A DNA stretch of 64,000 nt, from assembly GCA_029204225.1 (NCBI GenBank), contig CM055106.1, positions 7,039,156 through 7,103,155 on the forward strand, in the 5' to 3' direction. A program made the position numbers and the translations under genes. Below the pieces are notes generated by a model, which saw only the letters and a list, made by a program, of their open reading frames with translations, ran no database searches and was not told the origin of the DNA. The first letter of the stretch is position 1; each line of letters starts with the position of its first letter. Of this stretch, positions 23,049 through 34,317 are shown piece after piece. Source of the DNA: Diphasiastrum complanatum. Taxonomy: Eukaryota > Streptophyta > Lycopodiopsida > Lycopodiales > Lycopodiaceae.

Positions 23049-24229
23049 ATCATCTGTAAGTAGATCTAGCCACTGCACGAACTAGAAATATTTCCAACAC
23101 TTCCACGTTCCAATCAACCAGGAACATCGAATATACCACATGACTTAATGGACCGAGCTAATCTACAGCTTTGTGTGAATATACAAGAAAGACAACTGAA
23201 CAAACAATAGTTGGTGGGCTATTCGATGTCTAAGAACTGGTAGCCAAATCAAATGTCAAGGTATGAAGGCTACTGGCAGAGGACGTTGCAACAAGATGAT
23301 CAAATCAAGGTTGCACCTATTTTTTTGGAACAAGAAAACATTACAATGGATACACAAATCAATTCATGTGGTTTTGTGCGAGCGATATAAATTGTACCTA
23401 GAAAGTCAATCCTAGTGTCACTGTGTCTCCTCCAATGAACAATGGAATTTGGTATGTGTAACAAGGAACAAACTTGATGCAATCTGAAGTGGATAAATTG
23501 AACAAAGGGGGGTACATGTTGGAGACAACCAGTTCATGTTCCCAAAATGTTTCACAACAGAAATACATAGTTGAAGACCCTGGAATTCCCTCCAATGTGG
23601 AGATTGCCAAAGACTTCACTACCCATGGGACATCAAAACGTGGACAGATGAGACAAAGATCGAGTGTGTCAAAATCTGCTAAAGATAGAATGGAAAGGGG
23701 ACTGTCATTGAAAGGGCAGGTATGAGAGATAATCAAAGTCCCTTCGAAACATAAGGAGTTATATATCATTGAAAGTTTTGATAGTTGTCAAACAGGAGCA
23801 ATCTATCATGTCACAATTGCTAATGAGCCATCATGCACATGCCAAGATTGCTCCAGAAACATGTCCATGAAAAAGTACATACCTTGCAAGCATATGTATT
23901 TTGTGTACTTGCATGTCAAGGGGCTGAATGTGAATGAAAATATGTTCATACACCAACCCATCATTAGCTTGCAAGAAACAAGTCCTGGTCCAGCCCCAAG
24001 AAGGATGCAGTAATCTGAAGCCACAAGTAACGGCCATAAGTATCTTGAGACACCAACCAAATAGAAGGAGTATACACCGACTTATACAAACATGCAACTC
24101 CACCAGAGCCACGAAGTATCCTGCCTTGTAGCATTGGTCATGGAGCATAAATCCACTGGAAATCAAAAATGTGCGGAAGTGGGTGTGTGGAAGACTCATA
24201 TGTCTCTTCAAAAAGTAGAAAATAGATAT
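23049..24229 (+). repeat. second copy of the LTR-end plus MULE SWIM segment
   Basis: Nearly identical by eye to 15855-17033, differing at scattered bases (for example TTTGAA versus ACAGAA near 23560). It begins with the last 44 bp of the gypsy LTR including the TCATCTG left flank, and carries the SWIM finger coding stretch CTCQDCSRNMSMKKYIPCKH at about 23838-23900. At 24229 it continues into TGTCAAGATCAAG, which copy 1 lacks because the gypsy LTR starts there. Copy 2 therefore probably shows the pre-insertion arrangement. Confidence 0.85.
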
Positions 24230-24417
24230 GTGTCAAGATCAAGTGTTGTATAAGAGGTGAAGAGGCCATCGCAGTTCCAAAAACCAAATGCGACGAGGCT
24301 ATTGGGTTGCTCCCATGCCCGAGGACCCCAATGCTTGGAGAAAAAGTGTGGGAGACAAAGAAAAATAGATGCAAAGATAGAAAGAAAATGGAGAGAGGGA
24401 GAGAGAGAGAGAGAGAA

Positions 24418-24457
24418 AAGAAGAAGAAGAAGAAGAAGGAGAAGAAGAAGAAGAAAA
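24418..24457 (+). repeat. GAA microsatellite
   Basis: (GAA)n with one GGA interruption, preceded by (GA)n at 24391-24416. Open frames across it are compositional. Confidence 0.9.
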
Positions 24458-24460
24458 ATG

Positions 24461-24560
24461 GGAGGCCTTCACCCGCCGCGGTAGGTGGAGCCCCCAATTT
24501 TTTTTATGGAGGCCCCAAAAAAAATTGGGGTTTCCACTCACCACGGCGGGTGGGGCCTCC
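24461..24560. repeat. 100-bp hairpin (foldback element)
   Basis: The left arm GGAGGCC..CACCCGCCGCGG and GGTGGAGCCCCCAATTTTTTTT pairs with the right arm AAAAAAAATTGGGG, CACTCACCACGGCGGG and GGGGCCTCC. The arms are 24461-24503 and 24517-24560, with a short loop. It looks like a small foldback or MITE remnant; no clear target duplication is seen. Confidence 0.65.
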
Positions 24561-24569
24561 AATTTAAAA

Positions 24570-27500
24570 ATATAAAAAATAAAAACAAAATAAACTCAAC
24601 CAACTCGAAACTTTGTTACAAATGAATAACATACATTCCAAGCAAGTCGTCTGACTTACATCTGACTTAACCAACTCAAAGCTTTGTCACGAGTGTTGGA
24701 AGCCAACCTAGCGACACGCCAGACTGGACAGCCATAAGTCAATTCCACCCAAGCAAGCCATCCAATTCAGCCAACAGGTTAGAGCCCGTTCCCCAAGAGC
24801 TTAACTAGTTTACATTCATGCAAGGAACACTCAAAACCACAAGCCGCGACAGATATGACAACGACCAGTTTTTGAAGGAAAATTTTGGTAGGGACTTTTA
24901 CTATTTTTAAGAGCCTTAGTTTTATTATTGTATATAGAACTGTCTAGATTCTTATCAGAAGAAACTTCCTATTTTTATTAATAAAATATGGGAAAACTCA
25001 TCAGAGTACAAAAGAATGCATGTTGAAAGCGTAAAAGCCATAAGGCGAATTGAGATACTGCACAACTATAACAAAGCAACCATCTCACAGAGTATCTAGA
25101 TAAAGCCTACTGCTTGGTGTAAGTCGCTAGTTAAGACAGTTGGAAGTTTAGGTAGTGCAGGAAGCTATGAAGCAGCCGTTCCTGCAACTACGGCACGTTG
25201 AAGTATTGCAAGTGCTTGAGTGCGTTGTAAAGTCATAGAAACTCATAGGCACCCTCGCATCAAGCCCCTCCTAAGATGCTCTTCAACTCCAACTAGACCG
25301 ATAGACTTTTGTTGACCACTTAAACACAACGTATTGCCTTTACATAAGCAACACAAATATCGCATGATAACAGCATATTGCTATATGCCTGTGTAAGTGC
25401 TTCACGTGCAGGTTTGGTTGTCTGCAGACAGGCAGTATTATTCTATCGTTACTTGTGCGGTTGTAAATGTTGCATAACTGACCAATTATTGTAGCCTTGT
25501 ATTTTTGCATGCTTTTGCATTCTTAAGTTGTAGGAATTCTTAGGAATGGGTATGCAACAACATGTCAGGCTTTTTCACAAAAATTGATCGCAACTCTAAT
25601 TCAGTTGACTAGCAAAGGAGGTATTGATTGCAAATGGCATATGAATTTCAAGAAAATGGGCTGGATGAGAAACTCCTCAGTTTGTGCAGGCTCCACTTTG
25701 ATGTCAAAAAGGTCCTCCATTCAAAGGTTTAAAACTATTCTTTGATCCGTTTTACGTCTTCTCAATCATAAGATCCTTTAGGGTTTTGTATTATGGATTG
25801 GGGGGCTCTCATCGGTGGTTTGCAGATGGACCCAAAATATCAGCACCCGAATATTCAGTTATCTTTTATGCGGCGAAGGCTACATCGGGTATTCATATCT
25901 TTCATGGACTTTGCACAATGTGGGTGGGTGTCAGCTTTGTGTGTAGGTTCTAGGATACTATTTAATAAGTGCATGAACGATGCACATCTCCTTCAAAAAT
26001 TTATGTTCACTTCAAAATTTCCATATGTACATGTCTACAGATGGAGATTGAAAAAGATAAATCAGGATGAGATATCCCAAGTGAAAGAGACAAAATGAGA
26101 ACAACTACTCAAATACTGGAGGATGTGGCCAGTTATTTCTTCAAGTGAATTGATAAGAGGCTATATTTTCTCTATAACATACTGCAAGTGTATTGGTCAA
26201 GGTTTTGAACACACATTATACTTATTAAAGGTTTTTAAGCCCACTTTTGCCACCAAGAAAAAAAAACCACATTTGTGGTCTTAAAGCTTGTCATTTTATG
26301 CCATATGAGTCACATCGATTGAAGTTTCGAAGCTCATTCACTTTGTATGGCATAAAATACCTCAAGTGACATAATTGTCATTGTGCATCACTCGAGGGAC
26401 CTTGACTAAAATTTTGACAATCTCTAGACCATGTTCAAGGCCTTAAAGCCCAATAAGGACATGTATAGAAGGTTTATGTAACTAAATGTCAAGCTTTGAT
26501 GTCACTATTTGATGAGATTAAATTGACTTATTTGATGTTGCCAATCTCAATCCAGCTTGGTGTCAGTTGTTATGTGGCAGCAAAAACATTGCATATGCAT
26601 TTTCTAGGGCCAACTTACTTCAATGAAATCAAAAAGCAAAGATGGATGGAAGTTTAGATAGGGCAAAAATGTCCCTTCATGTAGCCTAAATGGATCTATC
26701 ACACTATTTTGAATATAGGTAATCGACAAGTACACACAACTAGATGATTAGGTTGCTACGTGCAATCTATGGATACATATATGTCAAAAGCATATCTGAT
26801 CAAGTTTTATAGCATACTTGATGATTGTCCTACAATTCGGTCATCTTCTTAGATGAATCAAGTTAAGCATAGATTTCAAGACAACAATACAATTGATGGG
26901 TTAATGGTGCTCTATAATTGGTTAATAGATGAGGTGGGATGAGTAAATATCATTTCAATATAACAGGATGTGGATATGCAACATGATGGATGTGGATGTC
27001 AGGGCATAATGTCACAATTTCCTTATGAAAAGGTTGACTCTTCTAGAGTTAGATGTATGGTTTGTGACAATATGACATGGCAAACAGATGTGGGAGGAGT
27101 GAATGATTCGATGACTGAACCTAATTGATAAAATTCAATGGTTATAAGTGATATGGAAGGATGGATGACCGGATACCTAGATGTTTGTGTTTTGTGTGGT
27201 TGTTGGGTTGATAATGCATTTTTGCTTCTTAGTTGTAACACAATAATATCTTTTGTTATCCCTCAATGTTGTGGCACTAAGTGCAAGTTACCTTCACTTA
27301 AGAATCAAATATGACACCTATATTGTATATGGTGAGGTGGATAAACAAACCAAAGACAAATTAGAGATGATGTTGACTCTCAAGTAAACTACTAATTGGA
27401 TCAACGCAATCTAACAAAATCTAATCCAAATACTATATTAGTATGAAATGTGTGTAATTGAAAGCTCAAACGTAAGATCAAGCTCTTGAAATGGAGAAAT

Positions 27501-27766
27501 ACCAATCCACATCTGCATTAGGTAGTTCTAGGTTGTTTCACTAATATGGATGATGGAATAAATAGTCTAGTCACTATTCATTATTGATGTGTTAAACTCT
27601 TGATGGCATGGATCTTGCTTCCAATAAGGATAGATGGGTATATATATGCTATCAAGATAGATGTTGCATGTGGAAGTATGACATGTCGTTGACTATTTGT
27701 TTATGCAACCAAATTTAAACTCAAAAAGTTATGTTAGTTGGTGATTCAATATTTTTAAAACTCGGA
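24570..27766. other. long stretch without a recognised gene
   Basis: About 3.2 kb of stop-rich, moderately AT-rich DNA. The only ORF near 100 codons is 25793-26098 (+), rich in aromatic and basic residues and with no motif I recognise. No LTR pair, tRNA or splice-consistent gene is visible. Confidence 0.4.
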
Positions 27767-28130
27767 TGTCAACATTTTCACACATGTGGAGACTCACAAA
27801 ATGATGTGGTTGATCTTCTAAGGAGTATGTGATTGCACATCAAGATAGGTGGAAACCAAGGTCAATGATTGGGCCACTCTCATACCACCTCTTAAAATGA
27901 TCGGATCACATTCAAACCGCCTCTTACTATGATTGGTCCACATGGCAAAATAACATGATATGAGGTGCATAGTCTATGCCCTCTACCATCAAGCAAGTTT
28001 AAGCAACCTACACTAACTCGAGCTAATTTAAATCATAATTTGGCCAAATCACATATTTACAACTGTACATGAAGTGGATGTGGCCTAGCACCCCCAAACC
28101 TCAAGATAGATAACTTTTACATTTTTCACA
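27767..28130 (-). repeat. copia 3' LTR (364 bp)
   Basis: On the minus strand it starts TGTGAAAAATG directly after the purine-rich AAGGAGGAG and ends GAAAATGTTGACA. It lies downstream of copia RNase H C-terminal sequence. Its ends resemble those of the LTR pair at 21-795 and 2099-2893, so it belongs to a related copia lineage. Confidence 0.6.
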
Positions 28131-28252
28131 CTCCTCCTTAAAATATATCTATCTATTTTAACATAGATTTTGAAATCAAGCCAAGATTAGATATAAACTT
28201 GACAAAAGCATTCTTGAGAAATGGTTTTGTGAGAAGATTTGCAACACAAATC
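28131..28252 (-). pseudogene. copia RNase H C-terminal scrap
   Basis: A short minus-strand segment encoding NLFTKPFLKNAF-like and LGLISK-like residues, the usual end of copia RNase H before the PPT. It stops abruptly at a GCGGCCGC octamer (28253-28260), where a different copia begins. Confidence 0.55.
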
Positions 28253-29310
28253 TGCGGCCGCTTGGTTGACCAGGATGCGATGATGCTTCTTCTTGAATTT
28301 CTCCAGATCTGTTCGAGCTAGCTTGGTCTGGTCTGATGACAGGTATTGTCATTGCTTGGCTTCTATAGCTGTAGCTGTAGCTGCAGGTTCTGTAGAAGGA
28401 ACATCAACGTTGGAAGAATCCATGCTGCGTAAAATAGGATGAAATGACACAACATCGTTTATCAATGGTTGTTTGAAATTATAGTATGTATGCTCTTGAA
28501 AGATTACATCCCTAGAGACAAATATTACATTGGTGGATGGATCATAAACTTTGTAAACTTTATGTTCACCAGGTTAGCCAATGAAAATACATTTATTTGT
28601 CCTATGATCCAGCTTCTTCCTAAGCTGTTTAGGAATGTGAACAAAACATATACAACCAAAGATTTTTAAATGGCTAACACTAGGCTTGTGTCCATGCCAA
28701 ACTTCATAAGGAGTTTTGTTGTTGACGGCTTTGCTGTTGGATTTGTTCTGTACGTAACAAGCTATGGCAGCAGCTTCTGCCCAGAACTTTGCAGGTAGAT
28801 GTGATTGGTGTAGCATGGATCTGGATGAGTTGAGAAGAGTTCGATTCTTCCTTTCTGCAATCTCATTCTTTTGAGGTGAATAGGAAGTTGTGAGCTGTCT
28901 TCTAATACCATGTTCAGCCAAGTAGTTGGACATCTCGTTAGGAGGTATTCGCCGCCACCATCAGTTTGGAGTGCTTTCACTTTGGTAGACATTTGTGTCT
29001 CAGCCATGGCCTTGAATCTCTTGAAGCATTCAAAGGCTTCATATTTGTGCTTAATGAATATGATTGTAGACCATCTAAAATAATCATCTATGAAAGTGAT
29101 AAAATAGATTGCATCTCCTAAGGACAGAGTTGGCATTGGACCACGAAGATCGCTATGTACAAGATCCAATACATGATTTGATTTGATGGAATGTGATTTG
29201 GGAAACTTGCTTCTAGAGTGCTTCCCATAGATGCATGATTCACAAAAGAAAGATTTCCTATCTAATGAAGAAGAGAATTGTAATCTATCAACTAAATTAT
29301 TACAATGCAT
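28253..29310 (-). pseudogene. copia integrase, frameshifted
   Basis: Reading leftward: CESCIYGKHSRSKFP (the zinc-finger CxxC end), LDLVHSDLRGPMPT with the first catalytic Asp, FIDDYFRWSTIIF, KALQTDGGGEYL with the second Asp, a frameshift at about 28930, then GIRRQLTTSYSPQKNEIAERKNRTL with the catalytic Glu, AEAAAIACYVQN and KTPYEVWHGHKPSVSHLKIFGC. The DDE triad is still encoded across two frames. Integrase would insert element cDNA in the nucleus. The linker to RT (28253-28570) is decayed and RT itself is missing. Confidence 0.87.
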
Positions 29311-29793
29311 ATAGGAAATTTAATCTTGTATTCGCATGTCCAAATTGACTATGCCATAAAATAGCATTATCGTTTACATTTTCATTAGAGATACTAGCCA
29401 ATGCAACTTTGAAGCTATTGATGTGAGAAGTGACGGCAGTAGAATCAGTCATGCTAAGTGTGAAGAACTTTCTCCTAAGGTGCAACCTAGTGGTTACATC
29501 ATGAGTCTCGTAGAGATTTGTAACAAATCTAATGCATCCTTAGAGGTTTTACATGTGGTATCATGGGATATTTTGGAGTTGGCCAGATTGAGTGTGATAC
29601 ATGCTAAGGCCTTCTGATCTTTGATCTTCCATGCTTTTGCTTGATCACCATCTTCTGGTTTGAGGTCAGAACCTTCTACTACATCCCAAAGATCTCTATC
29701 TATCAACATCATCCGAAGTTGAAACTTCCAGATATAGAAGTTAGATCCATTGAACTTGTCAATGATTCTCGCTTCGTTGGATGATGAAGACAA
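29300..29793 (-). pseudogene. copia gag fused by deletion to the pre-integrase segment
   Basis: The gag start (MSSSSNEARIIDKFNGSNF, YIWKFQLRMMLIDRDLWDVVEG, then KTSKDALDLLQ) runs to about 29494. After a frameshift come LRRKFFTLSMTDSTAVTSHINSF and ASISNENVNDN, and without any zinc knuckle or protease it passes straight into AILWHSQFGHANTRL, the pre-integrase motif. About the C-terminal third of gag and the whole protease have been deleted. The gag N-terminus differs from that of the element at the left edge. Confidence 0.82.
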
Positions 29794-29861
29794 AGAGCTA
29801 CCAATATGAGAGATGTTAACAATAATACAACTAGAACAAACTTAATCTCTCGGTTTATTTG

Positions 29862-29882
29862 AGCTATGCTCTGATACCAATC
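29862..29882 (-). promoter_or_regulatory. copia primer binding site
   Basis: On the minus strand TTGGTATCAGAGC appears (plus strand GCTCTGATACCAA). It marks the start of this element's internal region and shows that the 5' LTR lies to its right. Confidence 0.85.
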
Positions 29883-30320
29883 TGATGGGGCAAGGGAGTA
29901 TGGAGAACGCGAATGGAGAAGAGAGCAGGAATATTTGCGGAATAGCTCTTCCGCTATAATGGGCTGCTAGATGCAGAAACAGTCTATTAGATTGTTAATG
30001 CTAAGTGTAGTCACAGCTCAAGCACTCTATGACCAATAGGATCTTATAAATTAGTTCATACTCACAAATAAAAATGAGTACAGTCCACCGAAGAGATTAG
30101 AAATGGTTTGAGGTATTATTGTAAATCAGATTTCAATGAGAATTTTAGTTCAAAACTTTGGAGTGATAGTGCAATAGAATAATACAAGTTCCTCAAGCGT
30201 CAAGACAGCCGTGCTTTGATCAGAAGCTGAGGAGTCGTAGACATCCATGTTCCGATCAGAGTGAGTGAACAAGCGTGATAATAGAAGTAAAGTGCATTCA
30301 ATCACAATAAGCATTCATTT
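29883..30320 (-). repeat. copia 5' LTR, outer end undefined
   Basis: Sequence upstream of the PBS on the minus strand. The LTR's 3' end reads CTTGCCCCATCAGA against the PBS. No matching 3' LTR is in the window, because this element is broken at 28252, so the outer end is a guess. Confidence 0.5.
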
Positions 30321-31249
30321 ACATTGTACACAGATAGAAAAACGTATTGTTGCTATATTACACTGAAGCACAACAAAATGGCAGTTACAACCAGAATGAT
30401 GACGTAACTGGGAGGCCTAAAATCATTTGTCTCATGGACGGAGCCACACTTAGAGTGTGCTGGGATGATCCATATATAGATTGCATCCATGTATTAATTA
30501 AAATAAATGTTTGTCATCTAATTAGGCAAGTCGCTATACTTGGACGTATTTGGCTTGTGATGACAGTTGTACAATGTGTACTCGGCCAACGAGTTGGGAA
30601 TGTTGACACGGACAAGGACGTTGCAAATTCTCTCACTTCGCATTTTTGGAAGTGGCAGGGAACGTTCGTCGTTGAAAATAGACCACCTTCGGAATTTTTC
30701 TCTCACTTCGAGATTTTGCAAAAAAGCCGAAGGTGCCATAAATCAGTTTAACTTCTGGCGAACTGTCATTTAAGTTTACTTCTTCAAAATAGTTGAAAAG
30801 AAGAAGCCGAAGGTAAGTGTCGCATTTTTCGGGAAAGTGCGAACTGTGCGACATTTAGTGTATTTCTGCAAACTGTTGAAAAAGTAATGTATTTCTACAG
30901 ACTTATTCTAAATGCTAGTTTGTGGAAGTCCTTGATGATGGCCAAGTCTTCAATGGTCTTCAAATAGTTGAACTTAACATTTGAACATGGAGAATAATAT
31001 GATTGGTTACCCTTTGCTGGAGATCAGCCAGAAGCGCGTTGTAGACGTTCTTCAAATAGTTTGGTTGTCTAAGTTGTGATTCTTGCAGGTATCAGATGAG
31101 TAGACATAGAACCCAAAATAGGTTTCACTTGATTCTAGATCAAAGATCAGTAAACGTGCAGGAAGAATCTTGAGATAGAAATTAGTTATTCACGAAGGAG
31201 ACTGTGGGCTTAATTTCCAACAACAACATCCTCAAAAGGTGTATTCTTC
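30321..31249. other. no recognised gene
   Basis: ORFs at 30347-30751 and its antisense carry no motif. TCTCACTTCG and GAAGCCGAAGGT recur within 30630-30815. It may be an LTR or leader of an unknown element. Confidence 0.3.
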
Positions 31250-31625
31250 CTCATGAAACCACCCATATTATATCATTGTTACATGAAGGCATGGGTGGTG
31301 GTCATTTCGCATCAGATATTATTGTTCGCAAAATTCTATAGTCATGATGCTGGTGGCCTACAATTCACAAGGATACGGAAGAATACTTAAGGAAATGTGA
31401 TGTATGCCAACGAGTCAGGAGACCTACCATGATTAATTATGATTTGTTACATCCAGTCATGGCTCAGGCACCATTCGAGAAGTGGGGATATATTGGCCCT
31501 ATCCACGCAGCAGCAAGAAGCTCTCAAGCCCGATACATCATCGTGGCTACAGATTATCTAACCAAATGGGTAGAAGCCAAAGCACAACAATCAAATTTGG
31601 ACGAAACTCATCTTCAAAAACAACG
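31250..31625 (+). pseudogene. Ty3/gypsy integrase fragment
   Basis: The translation gives GGGHFASDIIVRKIL, stops, CWWPTIHKDTEEYLRKCDVCQRVRRP (zinc-finger half with CxxC) and, in the ORF from 31429, FEKWGYIGPIHAAARSSQ and YIIVATDYLTKWVEAKA. The first catalytic Asp position reads Y in GYIGP, so that residue is lost. It ends just before an A-rich tract. Confidence 0.82.
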
Positions 31626-31654
31626 AAAAAACTGTTTTGCTTGAAACTCAACAA

Positions 31655-31692
31655 TAACAACAAAAAAAAAAAAAAAAAAGACAACAACAATT
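31655..31692 (+). repeat. A-rich tract
   Basis: AACAACAACA units around a run of 18 A at 31662-31679, directly after the integrase fragment. It may be the tail of a retrotransposed copy, but this is unproven. Confidence 0.5.
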
Positions 31693-32049
31693 TAATATTG
31701 CAAAAGCCATTCAAGAAACAGACAATGAGGAGCCTTCATGACAAAGCATGAAAACATTCGAGATTAGCAATCTTGATATCTTGATTTAGGAGCAACTCAA
31801 CACATGACCAACCATAAAGAATAGTTCCAACAATACCAAATATATAGTACATAGAAGTTTGTACATTTACGTGAAAATAGTGCTCACCACATTTATGGTG
31901 AAGTGAGTATTATACTCCAATTTTAAAATGGAGAGGTCAAGTTTATTTCAAATGTTCTACATGTAGCAAATCTGAAAAAGAATTTACTTTCAATCAGTAG
32001 AATAGCAAATCAAGGCACAAAGTAGAATTTGATTCAGATTGTTATACTA

Positions 32050-32570
32050 TTCTAGATAAAAATCAAAAGATATTTTCACTTGAAAAAAATGCAAGGATAT
32101 GTTTACAAACTTATTCATTCTTTTGTTTCTTCTTCTCAAACATTGCATGCTACAACTTCTGACAATAAAAATCTACTTTGGCATTGTAGATTGGGATGTC
32201 TCAATTATTCAAGCATTGCACGTGTCTAATCATAAATTAGTTCATGATCTAGACTATTTTTGCAACATATTTCAAATGGTTTACTAGACATTGTACATAG
32301 TGATTTATGTGGAAATATCAAAAGTCTTCAAGTTCATTAAAGTACTTAAAAAACAAGCTGAGATACTAGTAGGAAGCTAAAGGACATAATGAGGTACTAG
32401 TAGGAAGCTATGAGATACTAGTAGGAAGCTAAAGGACATAAGGAGAGATGGTGGTGGTAAATACATCTCAATTGAATTCCTAAACTACTATCAAAGTCAA
32501 GGAATTTCAAGGCAATTCACCACGAGATACTATCCATAGTCCAATGGCAAAAAGAAATAGGTGTCCTAAG
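32050..32570 (+). pseudogene. copia pre-integrase and integrase scraps
   Basis: Readable pieces in order: NLLWHCRLGCLNYSSIARV (pre-integrase HxxxH region), LLDIVHSDLCGN (first Asp), then after a repeated CTAGTAGGAAGCTA unit RDGGGKYIS (second Asp) and GISRQFTTRYYP (after which the Glu is expected). Multiple stops and frame changes make it long dead. Confidence 0.7.
32370..32440 (+). repeat. short tandem repeat in copia remnant
   Basis: GAGATACTAGTAGGAAGCTA with AAGGACATAA recurs three times. It duplicates a small part of the integrase remnant. Confidence 0.6.
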
Positions 32571-32638
32571 TGGATAATTTCTCTTTCAATGTGAACATGG
32601 ATAAATGCTATGTGGCTATTATGCTTCTTGGTTTCCAA

Positions 32639-32702
32639 GGGGAGGCTCGAACCTGGGACCAAAGAAACTTTGGATGCCAAGCTAACCAGTTGAGCCAACC
32701 CC
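32639..32702 (-). repeat. tRNA-derived SINE head
   Basis: The minus strand has a box A, TGGCTCAACTGG (32686-32697), and a box B, GGTTCGAGCC (32644-32653), about 33 bp apart, framed by GGGG and CCCC. This is the internal RNA polymerase III promoter of tRNA genes and tRNA-derived SINEs. The cloverleaf is too short and poorly paired for a working tRNA. The SINE body would continue left of 32639, but its end is not defined. Confidence 0.55.
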
Positions 32703-32799
32703 GTTGGGTTACTATTATGGGAAGAGGCATACCTTCTTCCCCTCTTCTCTCTCATGTACACACTTTCACTTATTGTATTGTGGTTCTTATTGTATGAAG

Positions 32800-33690
32800 C
32801 TCTCTCCCTCTCGCTTTTGTAGAATGAATAAATCTGTGTGCTCTAATTTCTAACTTTAACAAGGTATGAGAGCCATCTATGGCTTACCCCTGAATGATCC
32901 TGGCATGTAGTTCTAATTCCTAGGAGTTTTGGTAGCAGTTTATTTGCTGGAAATTTTCAGAATGTAGAAGTTTTCTTGTTTTGTTAATAAACAAAGATGT
33001 ATTCTCTGATTTCTGTTTCTATTGAAAAAAATAGAAATGATTCTGCTTTTGTGCATAAATGCAGAATGAATCAAGATATATTTCAGTGTATGCTTGCTGT
33101 TTATTGTGAGAATTTTACAATAAGTGGATCAAAAAGGGGCGCAGATAGCCCACGCTTTACCTTTCAACATGAAGAAGCAGCCCAATGATAGCCCATACTG
33201 TTGACAGCCTACAGAATTGTTGCAAAATGAATGTGCAAGGCCTTGAATTGGCCAAAACCAAAGGCAGATCCAACAGTCACGGAAAAAGAACTAGTTGCAG
33301 CCACAATGTATGTACGATGAAGGCAAGGCAGCACATGAGCTATGGGCCAAAGTTCTGCTGTGGAAACGGAGGCTTAGCAGCCTCTTTAACTAAAGCTTCA
33401 ACAATTGAGGAGCACAAGCATAGATTCTATGCTGAAGCGTACACTACGTTGTTGCTCTAATTGCATTGAAAATGATGTTATCTTTGTTAGATTTCATTCT
33501 TGAAATCATTTGTAACCTGAAAATATTTTACAATTTTACTCGTAATATAGAGACAGTGTCTAAAGTATCAAGACCGTCTGCATAAATACACGTATTGCCA
33601 AAACAGTTTGAAATTGACCAGAAAGTAGATAGATTGGCAAGGGTTTCAAACTCGACTAAAACAAGATTGAATATTAGTCTTATTTGCTAT
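32800..33690. other. no recognised gene
   Basis: ORFs at 32997-33188 and 33185-33460 (+) have no motif. CTTATTGT(A/G)... and AACAAGGTATGAGAGCCATC (about 32860) resemble a copia LTR end followed by a degenerate PBS, so a decayed LTR may end here. Confidence 0.3.
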
Positions 33691-34226
33691 ATTTCAGGTC
33701 CAATCCTGTAGCTCCATGTGGCACTTGCCGAGAAGATAACAACACATTCCCTTAGGGCTATGCCATCGAAAACTATAAATAGATTATTTGATCAGTTTAG
33801 TTTTAAGTTTATTCAAATTTTCGAGTTAGAAGTTTTTTTTTTCTTCTCCTCTAGGTTTTGCCATAGGTGTAAACTGATTAGCAATAAGCTATCACCCTTA
33901 CAACGTGTAAGAGCTAAATTTATAGCATAATAAGATGCAATAATATCATATTGGAATCAAAGTATATAGCGAAAGCATTTAGCTACTATAATTCAACATT
34001 TAACGATATAGACTACTTGCAACGCACACTTTTGTGTTGTTGTACTATTTTTGTTATTCACTTATTATGATCCGAGTTCTGATTTTTTAATATTGGCAAA
34101 TGTACTTGTAATAATAGCAAATCAGTTTTGGTATTATATTCATTATCGCTGCCACTATTTGACTATCACAATCGACAATTAGTGTCGAATAGTTATTCGA
34201 CTTGTGCACAACTTATTATTCAACAT
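33691..34226 (+). repeat. copia 5' LTR, left end approximate
   Basis: Sequence preceding a degenerate copia primer site (ATGGTATCATAGC, 34227-34239). TGTAGCTCCATGTGG at about 33708 is a possible LTR start. No second copy is in the window. Confidence 0.45.
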
Positions 34227-34317
34227 GGTATCATAGCTTTGTTACTTGTTCAGAGCTAGTTATTTGAATATCAATTCAAATTGCCAGTTTTAATATCTAA
34301 ATCAGATTTGTCTCCAA

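Noticed and set aside
24257-24567. Arg/Glu/Lys-rich and Ser/Phe-rich ORFs on both strands
   Set aside because: They are translations of the GA/GAA microsatellite and the adjoining hairpin.
25793-26098. 101-codon ORF starting at 25793
   Set aside because: No motif, no splice or promoter support; length is within chance for the region.
32639-32702. A functional tRNA gene
   Set aside because: Only 64 bp, acceptor and T stems pair poorly; better explained as a SINE head or tRNA pseudogene.
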